Assembly: GCA_905250115.1 (NCBI GenBank)
Contig: CAJNOI010000001.1
Coordinates: 1,007,115 to 1,071,114, forward strand
DNA from: Adineta steineri
Taxonomy: Eukaryota; Rotifera; Eurotatoria; Adinetida; Adinetidae
Length of the DNA stretch: 64,000 bases
Reading direction: 5' to 3'
Below the pieces are notes generated by a model. It was not told where the DNA came from. It saw only the letters and a program-made list of their open reading frames with translations, and did not search any database. Of this stretch, positions 40,743-58,584 are shown piece after piece (the first letter of the stretch is position 1; each line of letters starts with the position of its first letter). The translations under genes and the position numbers were made by a program.

Positions 40743-42530
40743 TTCTAGAAATGAGACTCTTGATAAAATCAAATTATAACCAATCTATAGTTAAATGGAA
40801 ACAAAAAAGATCTTCGTTTTTTTTTAGTTATGTATATTTTTATAATTAAATATAAAATACATGTACAATAAACAGGCAATGGTATATTGCTACAATCTAT
40901 TTGATTTTCGATTAGATCTAATCAAAGTATTGCTAACTCGAAGTTTATTTTAAGAACTGTTGCTCAATACGCATATACACATACAAAAAACGTTTCTGTT
41001 GTAAATCTATAGGTTGAGTGTTACTTGTTGAATATATCACCATTTTAAAGGACGAATCAACATCATATTATTACTATTAATATAACATGTACATGTAAAT
41101 GTAGTGTAAAATTAAATCAAGCAAATATAAGTTATTGAAAATTAAATGATTCAGAAGTCGAAATACAATAGTAGTAAACTACTAATTCAATTTGAATGAA
41201 AATATGTTTCATATTTCAATAAGAGGAAGATCTCTTTCAATACTCTTTTTTATATGAATAGAAAATGGTTTGAATAGAGTATATTAAGTTATTCGATCTT
41301 ATAACCAAACTATAAAAATATTTATATGTATATATACACATATATATATATCTATAATTATTTATCATTGAAAAGAACAGAATAGTTAAAAAAAAACGTT
41401 TTTTTATACAATATTTGATTAGCGAAAAACGAGGTCGGTATATAATGTTATGATTATTTTCAAATGAATAAAGAATAATATTCGTTGTTAGATCAACTTA
41501 AGTTAACAGTTGATTTGCTCATCAATACATGTTGGCAGAGCAACAACCTCGAACAAACCAAATTTATCCCTCTTTCATTTTTCATGCCTCAATTTATGTA
41601 GATAGGAAAAAAAATGTAACCTTGTTCGGAGTTTTGCACATAGCAAATATATACTTTAACGTCCAAAAAGTAAGTTTATTTTAAAAGCAATGTTTATCGT
41701 TTCAGGGCCATGCTGCAATAATTGCGTATTTTAACATTACATAGGTGTTGACTAAAGAGAATTATGCAAAAAAGAAACGAATATATATTTATATGTGAGA
41801 TGATTTTTAAACGAAATATCATATATTATGATTCTGTATGATGTAAGGACTTTCTTCTTTTTCTTTTTCTTTTTTACAATGTCAAATGAATGTCGATTTT
41901 ATTTTTAATATAAATATATCATTCACTCATATTACACCACGACAGATATATATTAGATACACTGTATAATAATCATAACGAGAGAAGAAAAAAAGAGATA
42001 AGAGTGACAAATTTTTTAATAATAGAAAGGCAACTGATTACTGATGAACTTATTTGATGTAGAGAGAGAGAGACAGCTGTTGTCTGTCAACTGTTTATTA
42101 TCATTCTATTGTATTATTGTGCAATGGAATATATTAAGGCATGAATGGTCAAAGAAAAAGTAGGCGTCAACAGGTACTCGATTTATTTCACACAATGACA
42201 TTATTTGACCGTACTCTGAACGTTTATCATCAAATCTTATTCGTACAAATATTTAGGTATTCATTCTAGTTGTTATTGTTGTCAACATCAACAAACATAC
42301 TTGCATACATATATTATAGACCATCAAGAAAAGAATTTCTTTTTCACAATCTTATTCATTCTTTGAATAAGTAGGAGTAAGTGTATATTTTGAAAAAAAA
42401 GACGCAAAGAGAGATTAGAGTAATTAAGTCAATAGTATGACTCGTATCAACAATTTATTCGGTGATAAACATCTTGATATAATTGAATCGTTTTGAATTT
42501 AGTGTTTAACAGTGACGTAAATAGGTATAG

Positions 42531-42558
42531 GTATATATATATATATATATATATATAT
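42531..42558. repeat. (TA)n microsatellite
   Basis: Fourteen-unit run of alternating TA, uninterrupted. Confidence 0.95.
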
Positions 42559-42869
42559 TTTAAGTATAAAAGAATAATAATTTGACGTTTATGTTTTTCT
42601 TTTTCGCCTTCAATGTGTCTCATATCAGATGCAAAACGAAGATATTTAGACAGAATAGACAAAAAAAAATGAAAGAAAGAAAGTGATGTAAGATAAACGA
42701 TATAGCATAAAAGTGTAAAAAAGAAAGAAAGAGTTACACATCTCCTTTTTCAGACATATCATAGTAATCAGTTATATTGTTATGATTTTAAAATTATTCG
42801 CTCAGTCTATTTTGTTATCTAATATTTTTGTCAAAAGAGCGAAAAAAGAATGAGTATATATTTCCTTTA

Positions 42870-42912
42870 CCTCTCTTTCTCTCTCTATCTCTCTCTCTCT
42901 CCCCTTCTCCCC
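42870..42912. repeat. CT-rich tract
   Basis: Pyrimidine run TCTCTTTCTCTCTCTATCTC followed by further CT units and CCCC, on the plus strand. Confidence 0.8.
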
Positions 42913-43712
42913 TCTCGCCTTGAATGACATGAGAAATACCGAATAACGACGGCCGTGTGCTTGCCGCCTTCTCATACACGCTCCGTTAGGTAACGTGAGT
43001 GTACATGCACACGCACAAACTAAGCATACATATGCGACTGTACAAAACAGACGCACGTATATACATACATACACATTTTCTCTCTTCTTATTCTACTTCT
43101 TCTTCTTCTTCTTAATCAACTGGTGTTATAGCAAATACACAAGTGAGTTAAGATCACAGTTGTATTTTCTTTTATTTTTTCTTGTGTTTGCTGAACAATC
43201 TATTCTTATCATTATAGTGTTTTTGTAAAAAAGAAAAAAAGATTAGAATAAGTTTCAAAAGATAAGACTATTATCAGATATAAAGTCAAAATTTCATAAG
43301 ATGACAATCTCATGTTGTTTTTTCTTTCGTCATCTCTTTCTATGCTAACTATAGTGATAAATTTTTCTTTTTCTTTCTTAGATCGTTTGACAACTTCACT
43401 TGACGAGACATTTATTCTTTGTTTAGTTACTACCACCTCATCCCGATAGTCCAATCAATTGAGTTACAATTATATGAGTGTCTATTTTTTTACATAGCAG
43501 CGTACAATCGATTGTGTTTTTTTATTGCTCTGTCGTTCGGGCCGAACGAGCGGCCAGACGGACGACGACGAAGTAGACAAGCATATATACATTTACAATT
43601 CTTTGCTTGATGCCCTTTTGTATTATGATGGTGTCACGAAAAATGAGAACGAGAAGAAAAAAAAATGGAGAATTTCTTACCACACATAACTAATGTAGAA
43701 GAAATAGAAGAG

Positions 43713-43763
43713 TGAGTGAGTGAGTGCGTGAGAGAGAGAGTAAGCGAGGGAGGGAGAGAAGAA
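43713..43763. repeat. GAGT/GA simple repeat
   Basis: GAGTGAGTGAGTGAGTGCGT passing into a GA run and AGGGAGGGAG, upstream of the Shark-like gene. Confidence 0.8.
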
Positions 43764-44028
43764 TGAGAAAAAGAAAATTATTTTGACCCTCACATGGTTG
43801 TAGTTGAAACTACCATCATCAAATATATTGTCCTTAGAGAGAGATTTACATATGTATGAAGTCTTTCCAAGGTTCATCTTGAAATGGCAAAGATTTACAA
43901 ACAAATGCGTAGTTATTATTTATTACTACAGATAATTTAAATAATTCTCTAGCTCTTTTTCTTCTATTTAGATGTGAATATTAAATCAGTAATCATAACA
44001 ATATTAGTTATATAGACATATATTCATT

Positions 44029-47515
<3,487 letters not shown>

Positions 47516-47892
47516 AAGAAAAATAACAACAACAACATTTTGTTGTTGTTGTTGTCGTCTATCATTCCAATTGTGCCAAACCGGTTTTTTACCTGTGAAT
47601 AATTCTATTGTTGGATTTTTGCTGTACATTAATAGAAATATATCAATAGAATAACAAGGAAAAAAACATATTCAAGAATTCTCTTTGTTTTCTTCTTTTC
47701 TGTGAAACGAGTTTGTTTGTTTCTTTTTTTCTTTTCTTTTCTCTTTTTGTTTGTGCTCATATTTAATAACAAAATATAATTATGGAAGATATTTTGCTAT
47801 GTATCTAAAAATCATATTAATATATATAGAAAACGAAACATTCTTATTTTACTGTTCGTATACAATATATATATAAGAAAATAAAAATCTAT
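47516..47892. other. Convergent 3' flank between Shark and TMEM163-like genes
   Basis: About 380 bp. Directly after the Shark stop lies a perfect 13-bp hairpin (47525-47553). Further on, TTTTC-rich and AT-rich sequence with poly(A) signals in both orientations is expected. No coding exon. Confidence 0.6.
47525..47553. repeat. Perfect 13-bp hairpin in the 3' flank of Shark
   Basis: AACAACAACAACA, loop TTT, then the exact complement TGTTGTTGTTGTT, ten bases after the stop codon. In mRNA it would form a stem of AAC/GUU repeats. It may be only a microsatellite hairpin, but its position in the 3' UTR could affect mRNA stability. Confidence 0.75.
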
Positions 47893-48782
47893 CTATTTAT
47901 TTTCGTTTTCTCCAGCTTCAAGATCTTTATCGAGAGCTAAAAACTGTTTATGTGTGTCATCTGTATTTGATCGATTTTGATTTAATGGTAAAAGTACAGT
48001 TTGTGCATTTAAATTCCCGTCAATACTTGCACGATGATTTAATGATTGCAAATAAAGTTTATTATGATATTTTATTCCATTATGAACTAATGTCCAACCC
48101 ATAACAAGTAAAAATAAAGCCATTATAATGGATATTAAATCATCAAATTGTGTATGTTGATTTAATATATGTATACGATCCCATAATATTAAAGGTACAG
48201 CCATAATAATTCCAATAATTGAATTAAGTGCATCAGCCATTAAAGATTTTGAATTAAGTTTTTTTGAAAGAATTATTTTAGCAATTGATAAAATCGTAAA
48301 TATAATAATATGAGTTACGGAATAAGCAAGTAATAGCCAATCACCAGTTGGTGCTTGTGGAACAATCATAGATTGTATAGCACGAGATTCAATAGCTAAA
48401 AATGAACCGATAAAAAGTGCACCTATAACACAACAAACAAGATAATCTCGTCGTTTAAAATCATCCATTGTTTGAGCTGAAAATAGAAAAAAAATCGTGT
48501 TTTTTCTTCTTCTAATATTAAATATCTACCTTTTAAATGCCAAGCAACAAAACAAATACAAATTGAATCCATTAATGTATCAATTGAATAACTTAAACCA
48601 ACAGATGATTTATCAAGCATACAATTAATAAATGCTGTTAAACCAAGTATTATATCAAGTATGATTGTAAATAAACAAATCCGATAAGCAATAGTTTGAT
48701 AACGTTTAAATGATTTATCTCGACTGGAATCATCTTCGATAAAAATGGATTGACCATTTTGACTTAAATTATTATTTAACAT
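47893..48782 (-). CDS. TMEM163: TMEM163-like (CDF-related) membrane protein
   Basis: Two exons, MLNNNLSQNGQSI (48782) to AGENENK-stop (47893), with a 52-bp intron near 48480-48531; about 275 residues. Six hydrophobic segments can be seen, with the conserved acidic/small-residue helix faces SYSIDTLMDSICICFVAWHL and SLMADALNSIIGIIMAVPLIL. A basic loop (DDFKRRDYLVCCVIG) lies between helices. The pattern, a repeated D-A-L-(N/M)-D/S-hydrophobic helix and a Cys-rich third helix, fits TMEM163, a cation-diffusion-facilitator relative that moves zinc into synaptic or lysosomal vesicles. The cytoplasmic tails are Asn/Gln- and Asp-rich. Assignment is by recollection of this pattern, not by a search. Confidence 0.8.
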
Positions 48783-51388
48783 TTATCTTTTTTCACCTAC
48801 TAAACTTTTATTACATTGAATACATCATATCATACATGATCACTCATGCATATCCAAACTCAGGGTTTGTTGAAAAGAACGAATACGAAAAATCCTAATA
48901 TCATATAGTACAGCGACATGTAAAAGAAAAAATATCCGCCATGTTTAATATCTATTTTGTTTCTTCAGTACATTTTTAGAAATATGATAATACCTATCGA
49001 TATTTTGTCATCTCAGTTAATGAAAAACATAAGCATTCATCTGTAAACATATGACAAAATTCTAGCTTTTTCTTTTCCCTGTCATATTCAATCATATAAT
49101 AGCGAATACCAGTTACATTAATATTTATGTAATACAAACATACAATATGTCTTACAAAAATATTAATGAAAAATTTAAAGAATGTTTACTAAGAGCGGAA
49201 AATACTTACTTGAATGTATAGTAAATAATCAAACATGTATTTAACTGAGTAAGAGTAATTATTTATTTTGTATTGAAAAAATAAAAAAAAAGGTGATTTC
49301 TATAGATGTATACAATTGTTAAATTCACAAAGGAAGAATTAGTTCCGCTCATTAATTCTATAGGAAAAAATGAACGATAGATTGAGGTTCTTTTTTTTTT
49401 ATAGATCTAAAAGAAACCATTCGTCTTAACTTTATTCTCATTCTATATACTCTTGAGATAAGATAGGATCTAATTTATTTACAAGTAGATCAGGCTTCAT
49501 CATATATCAATACTATATTACTATAAAAACATAGAAATTCATTTCTATGATGGAATGAATGAATGAATGCATGTAAGGTTATTTCTATGGATGGTAGTCA
49601 GTTGCCAACTGACATCATAAAAAATTCATCAAACACAGGTAAGTCTTAAGGGATTGAATAGAAAATCTCGATAAGAAAATATTTCATACATGAACTCATT
49701 TGTCAGGTAATTTAAAAAAAACATATAATCTTCATATTCATTATATTTTATAATTAATTTTTCACTTAGATACTTTCTTTTTTATTCTTTTTTACACAAC
49801 GACACGTTTTAGGAATCAACACCATTTGATAGAATCTATAGTATTCATTAGTATTTTTTTCTTTTGTGATTACTTATGTCTTTCGACTGCCATGACCAAA
49901 TATATATATATATAAAATACACATCCGATTATCCGTTTATCTATCTTTTTTCTGCCGGATGTCGAAACTCACCCGGAAGGGACATACATAGTAGAGTATG
50001 CTACCATATATTTTACGCCTAATTTAATTCGCATCATCTAACTAAACATAATAATAATAATGTATTATAGAAAAAAAAAGAAGAAAAAAAAAATATATAT
50101 AGCAAAAGTTATCATTAGTTAGCTGGAACTTCTTTTCTTCTTTTATTTCTATTGATGGGCTGTGCACAATTATAAGAAATACATTTATTTGTTGTTCGTA
50201 TATGGTATATAACAAATGATGTTAAGGCTATACTAGTGAAGAAAAGAGAGCGACATGTGTTGATGTATGCAGTGGGAGTACTCGCACACGCATTCAACCA
50301 CAATCATCGATCAGCAACGACAGCAACAGTAACAGCAAAGAAGTAACGACAGCATTGCACGAGACTGATAAGTATTGCCAATTGCAATTGTCATTTTTTT
50401 CTCTCCGTCATTGTCGCACTCATTCTTTCGTCGTTTTTTTTTCTTTCTTTTACATTCTTTCTTTAGTTTTTTCTGCTGCTACTACTTCATTATCTCGAGA
50501 GACATACAAAGAATAGAAAGAACTAGCATCAGAATAACTGTTGAATTCATTTATACATTGAGAATCATATACAACTTATGAGAAGTAACTACTCGTCGAT
50601 CATAAATATATAACGTAGTTAGTTTTCAAAAAGACAGATCGACAGAACGTAGAAGTTTATTCTATGTCTTTCCATTCAATTTTGAGGAGCTCTGGCTCGA
50701 AGTCTATTTCCTGTATTGCATGCTGGTAAAAAATAAATGAGACGAATAGGACGAGAAAAAGAGAGATAGAGAGGGAGAGACAAAGACATAATGGTGAGAC
50801 TTCTCTATCTCTCTTTACACATATATATATATACATGTAAGGCAAAGACTTATAATGATGTCCTATATTTTTCTTATATCAATATGTAATGACTAAAAAT
50901 ACAAATAGCTCACTACAGAGACTCTTGTAAGTTACGTGTAGTAGTCAAATGATTTTCTTTTTTCTTCTTCTTAGCACTTGAGCGTAGTCTAATTGTACGG
51001 GGCATGCTTTTCTCTTTTTCATGTCCCTTTCTCTCTATCATCATTTGTCGGCAACGTTCCTTTTTTTTTCTTCTTTTTCTTCTTTTTTTCAGTAATCTTG
51101 ATAATAGTGATGGTGCCCGAGTCAATCACGTCAATAACATTGCATGTTGACGCAACTCTTAGTTCTCTAGCTATATATCAATCTTGCTATATATTTTTAG
51201 ATGTGATGAGCCCAAGGCTTTTATTATTGTCGTATGGTTGGCGAGAAGACGTGATGACACATATCCATGTAGCTACTAACATTATTATTGCATTCACCGT
51301 GGGTAAGCATATTAGTCTTGTAGACAAAAAAAATATGTTGCAAAATCAGATAACAATAAATGCCTTATTTTCACAGGTTACAGTTAAA
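48783..51388. other. Intergenic region upstream of gamma-syntrophin
   Basis: About 2.6 kb between divergent genes. AT-rich to about 50,100, then mixed composition with AAC/CAG/GA/CT simple repeats (for example near 50310-50360 and 50755-50815). An intron acceptor (TTTTCACAG, near 51369-51377) lies just before the syntrophin start codon, so one or more non-coding leader exons are likely here. The frame 50993-51388 continuing into the gene is not taken as coding. Confidence 0.5.
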
Positions 51389-53456
51389 ATGCATGATCGT
51401 CATCAACCATATTCAGTTGAAGTGCTTTTTGAAGATCACGTAACATTGAGTGATGGTCGTTCTAAACCTCATCTCGTCTTACTTCAATTAACATCGGAGA
51501 CACTTATTGTCCGACGTCTTAAAACGACTCAAGTATCATCAATTAATAATAAAGATATTCAAACAATAGTATCACGTAATGTCACTCTCAAAAGGCATCC
51601 GACAACAAATTCATTTGGTTTTTCAATAAAGGGTGGTTGTGATACAGGTAAAAAAAAACAAAAAAGAAATTATTATCCTTCTTCTCATTATTAATAGGTT
51701 TTCCAGTTCTTATTTCTCGTGTTGTTTACACCAATGCACATTTATTACACGTTGGTGATGCTATCTTATCTATAAATAATGAAGATATATCTAATTTAAC
51801 TCATGATCAAGTTATAACAAAATTACGAAATATATCCGGTGATCAAGTTAATTTAACTGTTCGATATATGAATGACATGGCACCCTATTTACATTCAACA
51901 TCAACAACAGCAAGATCATCATTATCATCATCTATAATGCCAACTGTAAAGACTAGTTTTACATTACCAACATCAGCATCTGTTAGAATGAGACGACAAC
52001 AAAATCGTATGTCAGCAGAATATCCATCCGGTTATCATCGACCGGGTAAACAACAACAACGCTTATCATTAATGCTTTCCGATCAACAACAAGTAAGAAA
52101 AATATCTTAAATTTAATCTAATCGATAGATAAAAAGAATTTACTTTGATCATTTTATATGCATATTTCTATAGATTCTTATTTGAAATTAGTGCATAGGG
52201 ATATGTAAAATACATTTGTGACTTCTACATAAACTACTTATATAGTATAAGACAAAAAAAAAGAATCATTGTTGCAAAACAAAAATGATTATAAATGTTG
52301 AAAGAAAATAGATAAATGAATTAATCAATCGATTTTCTTTTTCTTCTAGAATACTGATGAATATGAATTACTTAGTCGATTATTATTATGTGAAAATGAA
52401 AGTGAACGATGTCGACGTCAGTTAAATACATTTGCAAAAGAACAACAACAACAAAGTGAATCGATTAGTTTATTAACAGAAGAAGATGATGAAGATAATT
52501 CAACAGTTGATTATGTTTCTGTACAAGAATATTCTCTTCTTTATGCATATGTTACTCAATATTTAAGTGGCACAGATAAATTACGTATTAATTCTTTTCA
52601 ATTACATACTCTTGATGGTTCACAATCGGGAATTATTATAGCCGATACAGCTATACAACAACATATGTGGATATCACGTATCAATATGGTTATACATAAC
52701 TTAACAGCTCGTACATTAACTGAACTTAATCAAACATTATTACCAAGTGAACAAGTACTTTATGCAACATGGATACATGAACGTGTTACTAATATTAATC
52801 AAAATCGTTTACCTGAATGGAAACCTATATTTATCGTATTTAAAGGTAGTGATCTTTATATATTTGATGATAATAAACCACCACCATTATGTGCATATGA
52901 TTTTATATGTTGTTCACGTGTATATCCAATTGTTGAAATACTTATTGAAATGACATCATCAAAACATCGTCTTGATGATAGACAATATTGTTTTACATTA
53001 ACATTGTCCAATGATCTTGTAGCACAACGTCGTTATTTAAATTTTGAAACAAAAACTGAATTAGATGAATTTAATTCTAATGTACAACGTTCAACTTATA
53101 TGTCTGTATATGCACTTAAAAATCGTGCGTTTGGTTGTATGTATCAAGGACAAATATGTCGTTTAATTATTGATATAACAAAAGGTTTTGAAATGTATAA
53201 TAATGAAACAAATATTATTCTATGGTCATTTACATTTGATCAATTACAATCAAGTTCAGATAATGGACGAGATAAAATTTATTTTGAATTTAAACGTGAT
53301 TTAATCGTATCAAATGAGAATGAACCAACAATACATATTGAAATACAATGTCAGCATTTAAGAATACTTATTCATGTGATTAATGCTTTTTTAACTGTTA
53401 AACTAATTGGTAAACGGGATGATACAATTATTCAAGAAATAATTTCCAGTGATTAG
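51389..53456 (+). CDS. SNTG: Gamma-syntrophin-like adaptor protein
   Basis: Three exons; the ATG at 51389 follows a splice acceptor by 12 bases, and the frame upstream has no protein-like features, so MHDRHQPYSVEVLF is chosen as the start. It has an N-terminal split-PH-like segment, then a PDZ domain (NVTLKRHPTTNSFGFSIKGG, VLISRVVYTNAHLLHVGDAI, LSINNEDISNLTHDQVITKL). A low-complexity Ser/Thr and Gln-rich insertion follows, then the second PH part (EYSLLYAYVTQYLS) and the syntrophin-unique C-terminus (RSTYMSVYALKNRAFGCMYQ, IILWSFTFDQLQSSSDNGR). The last two match gamma-syntrophins. Syntrophins scaffold channels and signalling proteins onto dystrophin complexes at the membrane. The GF-type carboxylate loop of the PDZ domain is FGFSI, as expected for class I binding. 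About 640 residues, longer than vertebrate gamma-syntrophin because of the insertion. Confidence 0.9.
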
Positions 53457-54225
53457 AGATGTGTCTTTTTTTTCTGTAAGAATATTTTATTTATTTTTTT
53501 TCTTCTTCTTTTTGCAAATAAAATGTATACAGTTGTGGTGTTATAGATTACACGGATTATTTCAAGAGGAAAAGAATTTTATTGTTTCTTTGATAAAAAA
53601 AATGGAATTTAGATTAAATAAACATTGAGAGCAAATAGTTGCAATTTTATCTCTATTCATTTACATTATCTCAGTTATTTTTAGAGATGAGTATACAAAA
53701 GAATTTTGTCTATTGACTGATAGAACTAATTTATTTTTATTATTATTTGATATTCTTTTATTGATTAATGTTGAAGTTAACACCGTTTGTCATTTCAATA
53801 ATTATATTCACCCACTTATAGTCAATAATAAGTACAATCAATAGAAAGATGTACTATATAATAATTCCCGAACTAATTAGTACATCATGTCTGTATTCAA
53901 TTCAATACAGATTTCATTAAATCTTAATTAGTTTTTCTTTTGCCTGATAGTTAAACTATCTACTACTCCTACTGCTTTCTATATAGTCAATGTTATTCAG
54001 TTATATTTAATTGTAAAAGAAAATGTTTTTTTCCAACTGTTATTAATGAGATATATATTCGTATAAACAATCTCCTGCTGACATATCCGCTTTCAACAGT
54101 CTGGATTTTAATAATAATATTATAAACGATGTGACATTGTCTAGTTAGACTAACAGAATATAATGAGATAACAACTAAAGAAGTTTAAGTCACAAACAAA
54201 TAAATATATATAACATACAATCTAA
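53457..54225. other. AT-rich convergent intergenic region
   Basis: About 770 bp between the gamma-syntrophin and meckelin-like gene stops. AATAAAATG near 53517 fits a syntrophin poly(A) signal. No other feature. Confidence 0.6.
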
Positions 54226-56104
<1,879 letters not shown>

Positions 56105-57351
56105 CTATGAATTAATATAAAGAAAACGAGAGAAAAGTTCAATCTTCAAGAAATAAAAAAGAAATGTAATGATAGGATAAAAAATAGAGACATTAGAAAG
56201 CAAACTTGACAACTGAAATACTAAATACACATCATCGATAAGAACTCTTGCCAAATAACCTTCTTTTTTTCCTTTTCTCTCATTTATTTCTTTTTTCTTC
56301 AGTCACTTTATTGATAGTAGTGATAGCAACTGACTACCCTATCACATACACATCTGTAACTGCATCGCTATTCAATTTTATAGAAGAATCAAACATTTGC
56401 TTTATATGATCTCTATCGTAAGTAATTCGATAACTTCGATTCTGACTTAAACTTCCGACAAAAAAAAAGCATTATTGATAATTAAATATATATGTAATAG
56501 TATCATACACATGATATGACTCAATAGTGTTGAACATGAACAAGAAAGAAAATATAAATTACGTTATTTTTCTAAACACAGGTGGAAATTAATAATTGAA
56601 CAATCAATCATTGTTGAAGAATAAAACAAAAAAGATTCTATTGATCTTTTGTAATTGGCTATGGGAATTAACATGAGCTGCATTATATGAACAGTACTTT
56701 TTGAAATAAGAGAAATAAATAATCAATAGAAAATGAATGAAGAAGGCATATTATAATGATAAAGAAAGAAGCAAGAAAATGTTCTATATGATCAAATTCC
56801 ATGAAATATTGACTTAAAGAGTAAATAGTAGATGAATGATTAATATTAATATAAGCAATAGCTAATCTTTGTACGAAAGTAAATATAAATGAAAGAAAAG
56901 AAAAAATTGTTTTGAAAAATGTTCAAAATATTTCATGTATTTCTTTTTTTGTTTATCTTTATTAAAACAAGAGATAAGTAGCTTTGAAATTTTTTAATCA
57001 ATTTTACTTCATACTATATGATAATGATAAGAAAAACAGTATAAAATGTTTATTAAACCAGAGAAAAAATATGTTCTTAATACCTTCAATATCATACAGT
57101 ATTACGTTTAAGTTTATTCTTATGGAGTTAGGTCTTATATGTATGCTAATAAATATTTAATTATGAAATTTTTTATTTTAATAAAGAATGAAGGGTTTTT
57201 TATCAATATTTTAAGATAATCATAAGATAGCAAATAAAAACTTGCAAATATTGAGAAAAATGATAAGTGTCAATGCACCACGAGGATAAACGGATAAGTG
57301 ATTAAGTATAACTGGAGCACAAATAAATTCTTTATTTTGTGTTGTTGTCTT
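56105..57351. other. Intergenic, includes start of a tandem duplication unit
   Basis: About 1.25 kb of AT-rich sequence; the part from about 56950 to 57250 is repeated at about 59455-59845. No meckelin exon could be found here. Confidence 0.55.
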
Positions 57352-58457
57352 TTAGACATATCTTGCAAGAAGCAGATTGGCAGCATTGTCTAAAGCTAAT
57401 CCAGTTTTATTAACTGATAAACAATTTGCAAAAATAGCCACAATTAAATCACGACCGGGAGTCATCCAGAAGACAGTTTCATGTCCGAAAATATCTCCGC
57501 CATGTGCTAGAGCTAGACCAGGTGTTGCCCATGTGCGATTGTAAGCTTGAACTCCTAAACCATAACCTTCTACACCTATAAATGGACGTTTAAGCTTGTC
57601 TGCTGTTATAGCAGTCAAATATCCAGTACTAACACCTATTATATGTGCACGTAAAAATTTAACCCAATCTTGCATTGTACAAGCAATATAACCAGCAGGA
57701 CNNNNNNNNNNGGAAGCGGACGTGGAACAGGTATTGTTTTATTAGGAGCTAAATCATGACCAACTGGTGTTTTAGGTGGAATAATGTCATCATAAACTAC
57801 ACCAATAGTAGCACTTGTCATTTGTAATGCAGTAAAGACATGTTCTTGCACTAGAGATTCCCAATCTCGACCAGTTATTTGTTCCATCATAGCAGCAGCA
57901 ACAGCATAACCTTGATTCGCATAAAGAAATTCACCCGGTTGAACTTCTGGAACATCTTTTAGAACAGTTTCAGTAACCCAATAACGAATTTGACAAAAGG
58001 TACCTTTTTGTGCTAATAATGCATCATAGTAACGACTATAGAAAGTAGTACTTTGTTGTACACCGGAACGATGTGCTAAGAATTGTTCTAAAGTAGCATT
58101 TCGAAAAGCACTATTAAAACTCATAAAGTTAGAAAAACATTCATGCACTTGTGTCGTCCATGAAAGAACTTTTTGATCAACTAGACGACCAGCTACTGTG
58201 GCTGTCATCCATTTCGAGTTTGAACCAAGATTAATACGATCAGTGACGAGAAGTGGTGTTGGATTACCTAGTCGTCGATAACCTGATGCTCCTTGTGCAA
58301 CAATACTTCCATTTTTGAAAGCTAAAGCAGATAGTCCAGGCATATTATGATTCACACGAATAAGTTCTAAATCAGCGCTGACATTAGCAATAGCAGCAAG
58401 AACTCGATCGTTTTGTAGTTGTTGAAAAAAAAGGATACAAATAATAATGAAAATCAT
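57352..58457 (-). CDS. Serine beta-lactamase-like (class C / LACTB-like) protein, copy 1
   Basis: From MIFIIICILFFQQLQNDRV (58457), a signal peptide-like N-terminus, to LLARYV-stop (57352); it is interrupted by a 10-base N gap at 57702-57711 that causes an apparent frame change. The beta-lactamase (PF00144) family signature is present: SNSK (SxxK, with catalytic Ser and Lys) in DRINLGSNSKWMTATVAGRL, FLYANQGYAVAAAMM (YxN motif, YAN), and AHGGDIFGH near the C-terminus in place of the third (HxG/KTG) motif. Members of this family hydrolyse esters, amides or peptides, and only some act on beta-lactams; a secreted or lysosomal hydrolase is the likely role. Relatives are common in bacteria and in animals, and bdelloids carry many copies. 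Compared with copy 2, about 40 bases are missing at the gap. Confidence 0.82.
57702..57711. other. Assembly gap (10 N) within beta-lactamase-like copy 1
   Basis: Ten N bases; the tandem copy shows about 40 bases of coding sequence at this place, so the gap size is nominal and the frame break is artificial. Confidence 0.95.
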
Positions 58458-58584
58458 CTATAAAATAAAAAAGAACAAGGTAGAATGTTTGCGTGGAATC
58501 TGATTGTATCATAGCTATGTAACAAATCACTTAACAACTAGGATATAGGCCTATTAATCTTCACGGTTAATCGGCAAAAGTTTA

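Larger units (their letters stand above)
40743..44028. other. Intergenic region with simple repeats
   Basis: About 3.3 kb. AT-rich to about 42400, then a (TA)n run at 42531-42558, a CT-rich tract at about 42870-42912, and GA/GT-rich tracts near 43713-43763. A GC-rich 5' UTR-like block with a near-perfect palindrome lies at 43525-43575. Probably the promoter and leader exons of the Shark-like kinase gene. No coding exon recognised. Confidence 0.5.

Noticed and set aside
50993..51388. N-terminal extension of gamma-syntrophin
   Set aside because: The frame is poly-Phe and low complexity, and a splice acceptor lies directly before the chosen ATG at 51389.
57639..57711. Frameshift in beta-lactamase-like copy 1
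   Set aside because: The frame change coincides with a 10-base N gap where copy 2 has about 40 bases, so it is an assembly effect rather than a mutation.
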